The position numbers and the translations under genes were made by a program. A stretch of DNA of 64,000 nt. Origin: Paenarthrobacter nitroguajacolicus. Its GTDB lineage: Bacteria; Actinomycetota; Actinomycetes; Actinomycetales; Micrococcaceae. The notes beneath the pieces were generated by a model, which saw nothing but the letters and a program-made list of their open reading frames with translations, was not told the origin of the DNA and did no database searches. Below, piece after piece: positions 52,070-61,235 of the stretch. The stretch lies in assembly GCF_029952445.1 (NCBI RefSeq), contig NZ_JAQPPK010000024.1, positions 21,851-85,850 of the forward strand. Direction: 5' to 3'. Position 1 is the first letter of the stretch. The number at the start of each line of letters is the position of its first letter.

Positions 52070-53737
52070 TCAGTTCTTCTTGAGCCAGACGCCGTAAAGG
52101 CTTGGACGCCCCACTGCTTCGAAGGCGAGCCCGTGCAGGTACGGTGCCGAAGCAAACACCTGGGGTTCTTCAAAGATCGGGATGACCAGGGCCTGGTCGA
52201 TGAGATAGTTCTGGATGTCGGCGACGTCCTTCAACCGCTGCTGGGGATCGGTACGTGCTGTTTCAGCTTCGAGCAGGGAGTTGAGCTTCTCATCGACGAA
52301 GCTTTTGACTTTCTGACTGCTGCCACCGAGCTGGAGCAATGCGTCCCGGTTCTTCGGGTGGAACTGGCTCTTGATGACATCCGGGTCGGCGCGACCCACC
52401 ATGGCGACGGAGACCGGGGTCTTTTCAGGATCCAGGCTGTCAACGGTCTTGCTGCCGGAGTCACCTGCCAGGACGTTGAGTTTGACGCCCACCTTCTGCC
52501 ACTGCTGTGCCACGAGCTGCAACACAGCCTTGTTCTGCGGCTGCGGCAAGGATTCGTAGATCGTCAGGGAAAGTTGGGCTCCGTCCTTGGTCCGGATACC
52601 ATCGGCTCCAACTTTCCAGCCGGCTTCTTCCAAGAGCTGCTTGGCCTTCTCCGGATCGTGGCCCAACTTGCCGGACAGATCCACGTAGCCGGTGGCGTCC
52701 TTGGCAAGTACAGAGGTAGCCACCGGGTAGTTCTCAGAAAAGATGGTATCCACGACTTCATTCGTGTCCGTGGCCTTCAGCAGCGCTTGCCGCACCCGTA
52801 CGTCGGCCACCAGCGCGTTGTCCGGACGGAAGACAATACTGTCGTTGACCCCTCGAGTGCCCGGCGCGTAGATCTTGAAGTTCTGTCCCGCCACCTGTTT
52901 CTCGTCATAAGCCTGGACCTGGCGGATCAGGTCGCCTTGGCCGGCGAGGAGCGAGCCTGTACGCACGCTGTCTTCCGGGGTAACCACGATCTTGACGGTG
53001 TCCAGGTAGGCGCGGCCTTGGTGCTCCGCCTTAGCGGGTCCCCAGTTGTAGTCCTTGCGGGCATCCAGGACCAGTTCTTTGCCCAGAACCTCGCTGGCGA
53101 CTGTGAAAGGGCCACTGCCGATGATGTTGCGGGCGTCGCCGAGTTCGTCGTACTTGCGGTCCAGTGTGCTGATGGAGACGATGCCGGAGCCAATGGTGGC
53201 CGTACCCTGGAGAAAGCCCGGCGAGGACTTCTTGAAGTGGAACTTGACTGTCAGCGGGTCCACAACCTCGCTGTGGTCGTAGTTGTTGATGACCTCGGAC
53301 ACAGGCTGGTTCAGGGCCTTGTTGCCCAAGCCATACGTATCGAAATTGCGTGCCACCGCTGCGGCGTCCACGGGTGTGCCGTCAGAGAAGGTAACGCCCC
53401 TTCGCAACTTGAACGTGTACTCGGTCAGCTCGGCGTTACTGGACCAGGACTCGGCAAGCCAAGGCTCAATCTCGAGCGTTTCAGGGTTCTGAAAAGTCAA
53501 CTTGTCAGTTACCTGGTTAAGGACGCCGCCGTTGGGATAGAACCCTCCCGACGGCGGATAGAGGTTGGTATGCGCCTGCTGCTCGAGGTAGACCAGTGTG
53601 CCGCCGGTGACTGGTGTGCCGCCGTCGTTAGCAGGACTGGTGGCCTCTGTGCTGGAGCCACAGGCGGCCAGCACACTGGCCAGCGCAAGCGCTGCTATGC
53701 CGGCTGAGATGGCGCGGACAGGTTTGCGGAAAACCAT
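52070..53737 (-). CDS. Oligopeptide-type ABC transporter substrate-binding lipoprotein
   Basis: 555 residues from ATG 53737 (AGAGG upstream). The signal peptide AISAGIAALALASVLAACGS ends in a lipobox (LAAC), without twin arginines, unlike the homologue at 14949. SBP_bac_5 family, with LRRGVTFSDGTPVDAAAVAR near residue 110. It lies 176 bp downstream of a tandem rhodanese gene; the gap includes a small GGGGC-AAAA-GCCCC hairpin at 53823. Ligand unknown; context suggests a sulfur-containing compound. Confidence 0.9.
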   Translation of the reverse strand: MVFRKPVRAISAGIAALALASVLAACGSSTEATSPANDGGTPVTGGTLVYLEQQAHTNLYPPSGGFYPNGGVLNQVTDKLTFQNPETLEIEPWLAESWSSNAELTEYTFKLRRGVTFSDGTPVDAAAVARNFDTYGLGNKALNQPVSEVINNYDHSEVVDPLTVKFHFKKSSPGFLQGTATIGSGIVSISTLDRKYDELGDARNIIGSGPFTVASEVLGKELVLDARKDYNWGPAKAEHQGRAYLDTVKIVVTPEDSVRTGSLLAGQGDLIRQVQAYDEKQVAGQNFKIYAPGTRGVNDSIVFRPDNALVADVRVRQALLKATDTNEVVDTIFSENYPVATSVLAKDATGYVDLSGKLGHDPEKAKQLLEEAGWKVGADGIRTKDGAQLSLTIYESLPQPQNKAVLQLVAQQWQKVGVKLNVLAGDSGSKTVDSLDPEKTPVSVAMVGRADPDVIKSQFHPKNRDALLQLGGSSQKVKSFVDEKLNSLLEAETARTDPQQRLKDVADIQNYLIDQALVIPIFEEPQVFASAPYLHGLAFEAVGRPSLYGVWLKKN

Positions 53738-53913
53738 GGAGGGGCCTCTTTCGCATAAAACGGAGTGCGGTGCACGACCGCGAAGGGGAGTGAAGTCAGG
53801 ACGTCTTGACATCACTGTAGGAGGGGCAAAAGCCCCGCGGAATTCCACCGACATCAGCAGTCACTCCAGTTCGCATTACGCAAAACCGGGTCACGCTCCG
53901 CAATGAAAACCTG

Positions 53914-54822
53914 CTAATTGCAGGCCCTAGCAGCCTGTTCGGCCGAAGTGGCAGCGGACCACGCCGACCAGGACCCGACGTACAGGGATGCATTGATGCC
54001 AATGGTCGCTAGCGTGAGGACTTTATGGGCGGCCAACACTCCAGCTCCGCAGTAGGTTCCGACGGCGGCTCCGGACGTTAGCCCTGCGTCGACGGCCTTG
54101 GCACGGAGTGCTTCGGCGGGGAGCAGCAGGCCGTTGTGGTCGAGATCGGTGGTGCTGGGTGAGCTGTAAGCGCCCGGGATGTGAGTTGCCGGGCCCTGGG
54201 AAATCGCGGAAAAGTGCTCTGCTTCCCTCGCGTCGATCAACACGCCGGCAGGGGCGAAGACGGCTGCTTCCTTGGTGCTTAGCGTGGGCAGGCTACCTTG
54301 GCCGTGCGGTCCGAAGGGCTTCAGGGTTACAGTTCCTGTCTGTGATTTGGGGCGGGAGATGCTGCTCGGAAGGCCTTGGCCCTTCCAATACCCGTAACCG
54401 CCGTCAAGGACTTTGACGTCAGCCAATCCAGCCCACCGGAGTACCCACCAGGCCCGGGCGGCGGACAGGCCGTGGCGGTTGTCATAGACGACGATCCGTG
54501 AATCGTCATTGATGCCGAAACCCCGAAGGGCGCGCTGAAGCGTTGTGAACTCCGGAAGGGGCAGCGCCCCGTCGGCGGCGGGCCTGTGACTGCCGGCGTC
54601 GGCGAGGACGGTGGATAGCGGGACGTAGTGGGCACCTGGCAAGTGTCCGGCGTCGTATTCCGCCTTAGGGTCGGCAAGCCCGGGTCTAAAACGGACGTCA
54701 AGGAGGACAGGCGGCTGCCCGCCGGATAGTTGTTCTGCCAGGTCTTGGGCGCTGATGAAATGTTCGTCCCGGAAGTCGTACTGAACAGCGGCAGTTGCCG
54801 GGGGAGGACTTGTTGTACTCAT
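53914..54822 (-). CDS. Tandem-domain sulfurtransferase (thiosulfate/3-mercaptopyruvate type)
   Basis: 302 residues with two rhodanese domains: an inactive N-terminal one (LLDVRFRPGL ... GAHYVPLST) and an active C-terminal one with the loop YCGAGVLAA near residue 255, Cys at its start, and VLIDAREAEHF as its CH2-A region. The CGAGV loop resembles thiosulfate or mercaptopyruvate sulfurtransferases (typically CGSGVTA). Its start overlaps the NtaA-like monooxygenase stop by four bases. It may trap sulfur liberated by that enzyme. Confidence 0.88.
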   Translation of the reverse strand: MSTTSPPPATAAVQYDFRDEHFISAQDLAEQLSGGQPPVLLDVRFRPGLADPKAEYDAGHLPGAHYVPLSTVLADAGSHRPAADGALPLPEFTTLQRALRGFGINDDSRIVVYDNRHGLSAARAWWVLRWAGLADVKVLDGGYGYWKGQGLPSSISRPKSQTGTVTLKPFGPHGQGSLPTLSTKEAAVFAPAGVLIDAREAEHFSAISQGPATHIPGAYSSPSTTDLDHNGLLLPAEALRAKAVDAGLTSGAAVGTYCGAGVLAAHKVLTLATIGINASLYVGSWSAWSAATSAEQAARACN

Positions 54823-56306
54823 CCGGTAACCCCCGCACTGACGGTGGCGTCCGCCGTCGATGGCTTTTCGCCGGGCAGCAACCCTCCCTGCTCATGAACG
54901 TTGGGTGGGACTGCAAGGCCAAGATGGTCGCGCAGTGTGGTCCCTTGGTACCCGTCCCGGAACAGGCCCCGGGCGCGAAGTTCCGGGATGACGCCGCGGG
55001 TGAACCGCCCGAACTGGTCGCCCAGATAAGGGGTAAGAATGTTAAATCCGTCGACGCCACCTTCTTCGTGCCAGGTCTGGAGATAGTCCGCCACCTGCGC
55101 CGGCGTGCCTACTACCACGCTGTAAGGCACCAGGTGGTTGACCAGAAGATCCCGCCACCTCACCGGCCTCTGGGTGTCGGGAACCCGCCCGGACCTACGG
55201 GCGACCAATTCGAGCAAATGTCGGCCGCGGGGGTTGAAGCGCTCGGCATCGGCGGCTGGGACGTGTGCGTCCAGATCGAAGTGAGCTGCTGAAAAGCCCA
55301 GCGCATCGTCCAAGGCGGCGAGGCTGCGGGTATCCGGGAATCCTTCCCGTTCGTCATGCGGACCTGGGGAAACAGGTACACCGGACACCAGGAAGTCGTG
55401 AATATCCCAGGCTTCCTCGACGGTCCAACCGATAATGGGCAATACGGGGGTGAGGGTCTTGACGGCCTGAGGGTCCCGACCCTGTGCAGCGACTTCCCGG
55501 CCCAGCGTGGCGGTTTCAACCGCGGCCTCGGCGATCCCGGGAAGTCCCAGGAGGGCCAGATCGGCGCGGGAGTGAACCAGTTGCCTGGACCGTGAGGAGG
55601 TGCCCGCATGAACTAATGGCACGTGGCCCTGGATTGGCCTAAGGACATTCAGTGGCCCGGCCACTTGATGGTGCTCGCCGCGGAAATTGGCCCGGTGGAG
55701 TCTGTCCGGGTTCAGGTATGTACCGGATTCCTGATCCGCGACGAGGGCTCCCTCGCCCCAACTGTCCCAAAGCAAACGCAGTGCATCGATAAGTTCCTCT
55801 GCGGAGTCGTAGCGCTGTTCGTTTCCCCAGTGGGCGTCCCGCCCATGGTTGGCCGCGGCTCGCGGCTCGGCTCCTGTAACGATGTTGAGCCCAAGCCGCC
55901 CACCGCTGAGGCGGTCGATGGAAGCACTGATCCGTGCCAACGTGTAGGCGTCTGAATACGTCGCGTTGACTGTGGCGATCAAGCCGATGCGGGAGGTCAC
56001 TCCTGCCAGGAATCCCACAGCGCTCAACGGCTCAATGCGGGCTGCAAGGTAGGGATCGCGAAATTCCAGGTCCGGGCCGGTGGCCAGCCAGTCCCCGAAG
56101 AAGATGTAGTCCAGCCCGGCACTCTCGGCCTCCAGGGCAGTGGCCCGGATGACATCGGCGTCGTCATGCGGATCATGGTGGGCGCCGGGGTATCGCCATC
56201 CGCTCGGGTAGGCGCCTACAGCCCGGAACATGGCGCCGATAATGAGGTGTCTTCGGCGAGGCACCTCGGGGTGGATATTGCTGTAGTTCGCGTGAGAACG
56301 GGTCAT
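54819..56306 (-). CDS. NtaA/SnaA/DszA-family FMN-dependent monooxygenase
   Basis: 495 residues. LIIGAMFRAVGAYPSGWRYPG at the start, FGDWLATGPDLEFR, RLGLNIVTGAEPRAAANHGR and PLVHAGTSSRSRQL are family motifs. It is the promoter-proximal gene of a long minus operon (monooxygenase, rhodanese, ABC transporter, luciferase-like enzyme, CMD proteins). A second member is at 619-1968. Needs external FMNH2. Likely acts on an organosulfur compound, given the coupled rhodanese; not provable from sequence. Confidence 0.88.
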   Translation of the reverse strand: MTRSHANYSNIHPEVPRRRHLIIGAMFRAVGAYPSGWRYPGAHHDPHDDADVIRATALEAESAGLDYIFFGDWLATGPDLEFRDPYLAARIEPLSAVGFLAGVTSRIGLIATVNATYSDAYTLARISASIDRLSGGRLGLNIVTGAEPRAAANHGRDAHWGNEQRYDSAEELIDALRLLWDSWGEGALVADQESGTYLNPDRLHRANFRGEHHQVAGPLNVLRPIQGHVPLVHAGTSSRSRQLVHSRADLALLGLPGIAEAAVETATLGREVAAQGRDPQAVKTLTPVLPIIGWTVEEAWDIHDFLVSGVPVSPGPHDEREGFPDTRSLAALDDALGFSAAHFDLDAHVPAADAERFNPRGRHLLELVARRSGRVPDTQRPVRWRDLLVNHLVPYSVVVGTPAQVADYLQTWHEEGGVDGFNILTPYLGDQFGRFTRGVIPELRARGLFRDGYQGTTLRDHLGLAVPPNVHEQGGLLPGEKPSTADATVSAGVTG

Positions 56307-56445
56307 AGGCAGAAACTAAAACGTTGGTCAGGGGAATTGTGAATGCTACTTAACAGCTCTTAGCGCGGGGTCACCGCGGGACATCAGAGTTCACGAAGGG
56401 GTGAGCGGTGGAGCGTGTCCTGGCCGTCAAGGCCGTCGACTGCGG

Positions 56446-56479
56446 CGTCGCGGACGACCGACGAGGCTCGTCCGCGACG
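56446..56479. terminator. 12-bp perfect hairpin after the aldehyde dehydrogenase gene
   Basis: CGTCGCGGACGA pairs with TCGTCCGCGACG around a 10-base loop. It lies 69 bp beyond the 3' end of the minus-strand aldehyde dehydrogenase gene and upstream of the NtaA-like operon. No T run on either strand, so termination by this hairpin alone is uncertain. Confidence 0.5.
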
Positions 56480-56547
56480 TAGAACAGAAGGCCGCATGAT
56501 TTGTTGTCACCGGCGCGCAGGGCAGTGAATCACCGTGGACCGTGTCG

Positions 56548-58065
56548 TCAGAGCGCGATGGTCACCGATTTCACCTGCGTGTACAGGTCGATGCTCTCCG
56601 GGCCAAGTTCCCGACCCCACCCCGACTGGTGATAGCCACCGAAGGGAAGTGCGGTGTCCAAGGCGTGATAAGTGTTGACCCACACCGACCCCGCGTTCAG
56701 ACGACCCGCCACCCGGTGTGCCCGGCTCAGGTCCCGGGTCCACAGCGCAGCGGCGAGGCCGTACTCGGTGTCGTTGGCCGCCTCGATAACTTCCTCCTCG
56801 TCGGAGAACGGAATTGACACCGCGACCGGCCCGAAGATCTCTTGACGCACGATGGACATGTTCGGGGTGGTGTCGACGAAGACCGTCGGTTCCACGAAGT
56901 ACCCTGAGTCTCCCCACCGGTTGCCGCCCACCAGGGGGCGGGCACCCTCACGCTTGCCGGCGTCAAGGTAGCCCATCACCCGCTCCAATTGTTCCTCTGA
57001 GACCAGCGGGGTGATGTCTGAGTCGGGATCGTTGCCGGGTCCAATTGTGAGGGCCCGGACCTGTTCGGCGAGGGCGGCGTTGAACTCGTCATAGATGTCC
57101 TTGTGAACGTAGACCCGAGTGCCGGCCTCACACGCCTGTCCCGAGTTCAGCGTGAATCCTTGGATTGTGCCGGCCACTGCGCTCGGTATGTCTGCATCGG
57201 CGAACACGATGTTTGGAGACTTGCCACCGAGTTCCAGGGACACCTTTTTCAGATTGCCTTGGGCCGCTCCGACAATCTTCTTTCCAACTTCTGTGGACCC
57301 GGTGAACGCTACTTTGTCCACATTGGGGTGTCCGGAGAGGGCCGCTCCGGCGTCTCCGAAGCCCGTGACGATATTGACCACACCCGCCGGAACCCCTGCC
57401 TCTACCAGGATGCGACCCAGCAGCAGGGCGGTCAACGGAGTTTGTTCGGCCGGTTTGAGGACCACGGTGTTGCCGGTTGCCAACGCGGGAGCGACCTTCC
57501 AAGCAGCCATCAGCAGCGGGAAGTTCCATGGGATTATCTGAGCGCAGACTCCCACGGGCTCCCTCCGCGTGTAGGAGTGGAATTCAGCCTCTTGCGGCGC
57601 CAGGAGCATGGACGGGTTGTTGGTCGCCCCCTGCAGCTTCGACGGCCAGCCGGCGTAGTACCGGAAACAGTCGGCTGCGGACCGGACGTCAAATGCTCCA
57701 GCGATGCCAACAGGCTTGCCGTTATCGAGAGACTCGAGTTCGGCGAAGTCGTCGGCGCGTTCCAGGATCAACTGCGAAATCCGCCACAGCAAGTCCTCCC
57801 GCAGGTTTGGCCGCATCCGGACCCAGGAACCCTCATTGAAGGCTGCACGGGCCGCGGTGACAGCGGCATCGATGTCTTCAGCCTCGCCTTGAGGCACTTT
57901 TGCAAGCACCTCGCCGCTGGCTGGGTCGTAGGTGGCGAAGGTCTTGCCGGATTTGGCATCCACCCACTCGCCGTTGACCAGCATCTGCTGAGGACTTGCG
58001 AGGAACTCCTTCACCCGTGCGGAGGAGATGGACTTTGTGCTGTAGTGATCGACGGTGATGCTCAT
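56548..58065 (-). CDS. NAD(P)-dependent aldehyde dehydrogenase
   Basis: 505 residues, full length for the family. Catalytic Cys in NSGQACEAGTRVYV near residue 305, the general-base Glu in LELGGKSPNIVF near 270, and the cofactor-binding FTGSTEVGKKI near 245. NFPLLMAAWKVAPALATGN is also present. It oxidises an aldehyde to the acid. Together with the alcohol dehydrogenase 61 bp upstream it forms an alcohol-to-acid unit, divergent from an AcoR-like activator that often controls such pairs. Confidence 0.92.
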   Translation of the reverse strand: MSITVDHYSTKSISSARVKEFLASPQQMLVNGEWVDAKSGKTFATYDPASGEVLAKVPQGEAEDIDAAVTAARAAFNEGSWVRMRPNLREDLLWRISQLILERADDFAELESLDNGKPVGIAGAFDVRSAADCFRYYAGWPSKLQGATNNPSMLLAPQEAEFHSYTRREPVGVCAQIIPWNFPLLMAAWKVAPALATGNTVVLKPAEQTPLTALLLGRILVEAGVPAGVVNIVTGFGDAGAALSGHPNVDKVAFTGSTEVGKKIVGAAQGNLKKVSLELGGKSPNIVFADADIPSAVAGTIQGFTLNSGQACEAGTRVYVHKDIYDEFNAALAEQVRALTIGPGNDPDSDITPLVSEEQLERVMGYLDAGKREGARPLVGGNRWGDSGYFVEPTVFVDTTPNMSIVRQEIFGPVAVSIPFSDEEEVIEAANDTEYGLAAALWTRDLSRAHRVAGRLNAGSVWVNTYHALDTALPFGGYHQSGWGRELGPESIDLYTQVKSVTIAL

Positions 58066-58126
58066 GAACGATCCTTCCTGATTGACCCAGGGGTCAACCT
58101 GATGATGGTGATATGTGGGGACCTGC

Positions 58127-59218
58127 TCAAAAGGATGTGATGACCGAGCGGATGACTTCGCCCTTCTTCAACTTCTCGTAGCCCTCGTTGACCTGGTTCA
58201 GACTGATCTCCTGGCTTACCAGGCTGTCCAGTTCGAAGCGGCCCTGGACGTACATGTCGGCGTAGAGCGCGATGTCCCGTTTGACGTTCGATGAACCCAT
58301 CAGCACGGCGTGCAGTCGCCGCTGACCGAACAGCGCGTCCAGGGATGCGTCGAAATTCGTGGTTGCGCCGGGAGGGGCGATGCCGATGAGGTAAGCCGTT
58401 CCCCCAGGGCGTGTCATCTTTTGAACCTGTTTCTGTGTGGCTTCCAGTCCGATCACCTCGAAGGCATGGTCGACTCCGCCCGTTAGTTCCTGGACCGCGG
58501 CAACGGGGTCGGTGGCCTTGGAGTTGATGAGGTGGGTAGCGCCGAACTTCAAGGAGGCCTGGAGCTTTGTATCATCAATATCAACCGCGATGATGTGCTT
58601 GGCACCGCAGAGTCGTGCGCCACTGATGGCATTGAGCCCGATGCCGCCCGTACCGACCACCGCTACTGTGTCACCCGGACGGACGTGGGCAGTATTGATC
58701 ATGGCACCGGCGCCGGTCACCACAGAGCAGCCGAGAAGGGCGGCCTGGGGAAACGGGATCTCTTTGTTCACCACGGCCAGCTGGTTCTCATGGACGAGCA
58801 CCTGCTCGGCGAAGCCCCCGACGTGGACCGACTGGGCCACGGCAGTCCCGTCCGGGAGGGAGATACGAGGCGCCTGGCCTTCTGTTCGGGAGACGGCGGC
58901 CGGGTTCAGGCAGAGCGTGCTCCGACCGGACAGGCATTCGGCGCAGGCACCACAGTAAGGAATCAGACATGCCACCACGTGATCACCCACCTGCATGCTC
59001 GTGACGCCTGGGCCGATGGAACGCACCACGCCGGAGATCTCGTGTCCCCCGACGGCGGGCAGCGGCAGGCCGAAGTCGTTCTCTATCAGGTGGAGGTCGG
59101 AATGGCACAGGCCCGATGCCTTGACGTCGAGGAGTACCTCCCGACCAATCGGATCATCGATCCGCACATCGTGGACGGTAAATCCCTGGCCCACCTTGGT
59201 TGCCAATGATGCTTTCAT
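58127..59218 (-). CDS. Zinc-dependent alcohol dehydrogenase (AdhC/class III-like)
   Basis: 363 residues. Catalytic-zinc Cys in LCHSDLHLIEN near residue 40, structural-zinc cysteines in YCGACAECLSGRSTLCLN near 90, and the NAD-binding VVGTGGIGLNAISGA near 180. Medium-chain family resembling NDMA-dependent and arylalcohol dehydrogenases. First gene of the leftward pair, divergent from the regulator. The alcohol substrate is unknown. Confidence 0.9.
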   Translation of the reverse strand: MKASLATKVGQGFTVHDVRIDDPIGREVLLDVKASGLCHSDLHLIENDFGLPLPAVGGHEISGVVRSIGPGVTSMQVGDHVVACLIPYCGACAECLSGRSTLCLNPAAVSRTEGQAPRISLPDGTAVAQSVHVGGFAEQVLVHENQLAVVNKEIPFPQAALLGCSVVTGAGAMINTAHVRPGDTVAVVGTGGIGLNAISGARLCGAKHIIAVDIDDTKLQASLKFGATHLINSKATDPVAAVQELTGGVDHAFEVIGLEATQKQVQKMTRPGGTAYLIGIAPPGATTNFDASLDALFGQRRLHAVLMGSSNVKRDIALYADMYVQGRFELDSLVSQEISLNQVNEGYEKLKKGEVIRSVITSF

Positions 59219-59307
59219 GAACTTCCCTTCTCGGCCTCAGGTCCGTCACGACTGAATGTGACGAAGGTCCCTAAGAACTTCAGGCTAGGCGGGATGCCGG
59301 CGCAGCA

Positions 59308-59328
59308 AGTGTGCAGATTTGGCACACT
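59308..59328. promoter_or_regulatory. Palindrome between the adh and AcoR-like genes
   Basis: AGTGTGC and GCACACT, perfect 7-base arms around AGATTTG. It lies 90 bp upstream of the adh start, a normal distance for an AcoR-type enhancer site. Its arms resemble the palindrome at 20974. Confidence 0.55.
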
Positions 59329-59450
59329 GCGAGCAGGTCGATCCCTGATAGCCCGATGTGGTGTCCGCTGCTGGCGTCCGGTCCTCCGGTTTGCGCCGCA
59401 ACGTTGTCTTAACAGGCAGCCTCAGCTAGTTTTGGGGGGCACCGGGAGCG

Positions 59451-61136
59451 ATGGAGCTTCTGGACCATGGAGGTACAGTGTCTCGACTCACTGCGGAAAA
59501 GCCCGACGTATCATCGGCGTGGAAAAGATCGCAACTCTACGGCGTGGCACCCCACTACGTCCCGGCCGTTCCGGGTTCCGGGACGTCAGAAAAACCGGCC
59601 ACTGCGCTGCTTCGGGCAGCTGCGCCCACGCTGGCCGCAGTGGGTGAAGATCTGACAGGCTTGGAAGTGTCCTTGCTCCTGGCCAACCGTTCGGGACTCC
59701 TGGTACAGACCGTCGGTGACAGGAAGTCGTACATCGGTGACCAGGTCGAGAGACGGGGACTGTTCGTCGGCACCGACCTGACCGAAGAGAGGGTGGGCTT
59801 CAATGGTGTGGGCACTGCGCTGGAGGTCAGTCGCGGCATTGCCGTCAATGGCAATGAACACTTCATCGAGGCGTTCCGGACATTCTCCTGTTTTGGCGCT
59901 CCCATCGTTCATCCCGGGAGCGGGCGCATCGAAGGCGTCCTCAACGTCACTGCGCTTGCCGGCTCGACGCCCTCCCTGCTGGAGGGCTTTGCGCGGAGCG
60001 TGGTCCGCCAGATTGAACACCAGCTCGTGCAGAATACACACGCCGACGAATACCGGCTGATGACGGAGTTCCGACGAGCCACCAGCCGAACGCGGGATGC
60101 TGTCTGCGCTTTCGGGGACGGGGTGGTAATGAGCAACCAACAAGTGGAAAGCCTCCTGGAGCACATCGACTTCGACACCCTGCGGCGGATGATTGCCGAC
60201 GCCCGTCCGGACGGTGTGACAACGACCTCGCTGGAAATCAGTGCGGAGCGCGAGGTGGCAGTCGAAACCCGCCTGGTCCCTTCTGGCGGGGCGATCCTAA
60301 CGTTGCGCCCGCAGTGGCAAGGAGCGATGAGGATCACCCGGGGCCGGCCCCGGCCGGATAGTTCGGGACACGTCTGGGGTTCCCGCTTGAGGTCGGTGCG
60401 GGGGAAAACCGGCTCAGTGGCGGTGATCGGCGAACCTGGCTCCGGCAAAACCACAGCGGCGCGGGAGATAGGCGCGTCCCAGCCCATCGTGATGGATGGT
60501 CTCGATGCTCAGCTTGACGGTACACAAGCGTGGTCCCAGCGGCTTCTCTCCTCCAGCCGCAGCGGAGCCGCGCAACTCATCATCGACAACATGGATCTAC
60601 TGGCACCCCCGCAGCTTGCGTTGATCCGTCAGCTCTTGTCCAGCGGCGCCGCCCCCCGGATCATCATGACGGCCACCGCAGAAGCGGTGGCCTGTGACGA
60701 TTACGTACGATCCGTGGTCGCCTTGGCCGATAATCGGCTGGAGATTCCGCCACTGCGGGCTCGGGTCGCGGACTTCCCGGCTCTGCTGGACGCCGTCTCC
60801 CGAAGAATCTCCGGGGGCACGTCCTACACTTTTTCGCCTGCCGCGTTGCAGGCACTGACAAGGCAGCCTTGGCCCGGGAATTTGGCCGAGCTCCACAGGG
60901 TCCTCACGCAAGTGCTGTCCGGGCGGACCGGCGGGAGAATCGCTGTGGCCGATCTTCCTGAGTCACATCGGGGGGACAAGACGCAGCCCCTTCTCGGAAG
61001 GGACCGCGCTGAACGCGCGGCGATCGTCGAGGCACTTGAGGCCGCCGAGGGCAACAAGATCCAGGCCGCAGCAGGATTGGGTATCAGTCGCACAACGCTG
61101 TACCGCCGCTTGCGGGCCCTTAAGATCGCCCACTAG
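59451..61136 (+). CDS. AcoR-like activator: GAF, reduced AAA+ and Fis-type HTH
   Basis: 561 residues from ATG 59451; GTG 59478, four bases after GGAGG, is an alternative start. Residues ~20-200 are a GAF sensor region (SWKRSQ-type opening SSAWKRSQLYG, RVGFNGVGTALEV, FSCFGAPIVHPGSG). Residues ~315-480 form a shortened AAA+ domain with Walker A VIGEPGSGKTTAARE, LIIDNMDLLA and WPGNLAELHRVL. The C-terminus is a Fis helix-turn-helix (GNKIQAAAGLGISRTTLYRR). The GAFTGA loop that contacts sigma-54 is missing, so it probably works with a sigma-70-type polymerase. Likely activates the divergent adh-aldh pair. Confidence 0.88.
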   Translation: MELLDHGGTVSRLTAEKPDVSSAWKRSQLYGVAPHYVPAVPGSGTSEKPATALLRAAAPTLAAVGEDLTGLEVSLLLANRSGLLVQTVGDRKSYIGDQVERRGLFVGTDLTEERVGFNGVGTALEVSRGIAVNGNEHFIEAFRTFSCFGAPIVHPGSGRIEGVLNVTALAGSTPSLLEGFARSVVRQIEHQLVQNTHADEYRLMTEFRRATSRTRDAVCAFGDGVVMSNQQVESLLEHIDFDTLRRMIADARPDGVTTTSLEISAEREVAVETRLVPSGGAILTLRPQWQGAMRITRGRPRPDSSGHVWGSRLRSVRGKTGSVAVIGEPGSGKTTAAREIGASQPIVMDGLDAQLDGTQAWSQRLLSSSRSGAAQLIIDNMDLLAPPQLALIRQLLSSGAAPRIIMTATAEAVACDDYVRSVVALADNRLEIPPLRARVADFPALLDAVSRRISGGTSYTFSPAALQALTRQPWPGNLAELHRVLTQVLSGRTGGRIAVADLPESHRGDKTQPLLGRDRAERAAIVEALEAAEGNKIQAAAGLGISRTTLYRRLRALKIAH

Positions 61137-61235
61137 GGCCGGTCTCTGCCAGTTGCTGCCTTGCCCGAACGAGTTGGGGCTGAGGACATTCAAGTCCCCA
61201 GCCCCAGCATTTCGTCCGGGTGACCGGACGGCACA

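Noticed and set aside
53823..53836. GGGGC-AAAA-GCCCC hairpin as a terminator between the rhodanese and the binding protein
   Set aside because: The stem is only 5 bp and no T run follows, so the genes on both sides are probably co-transcribed; at most it is a processing or attenuation element.
59308..59328. TGGCAC within the palindrome as the -24 element of a sigma-54 promoter
   Set aside because: The -12 TTGC element is not at the right spacing, and the activator lacks the GAFTGA loop needed for sigma-54.
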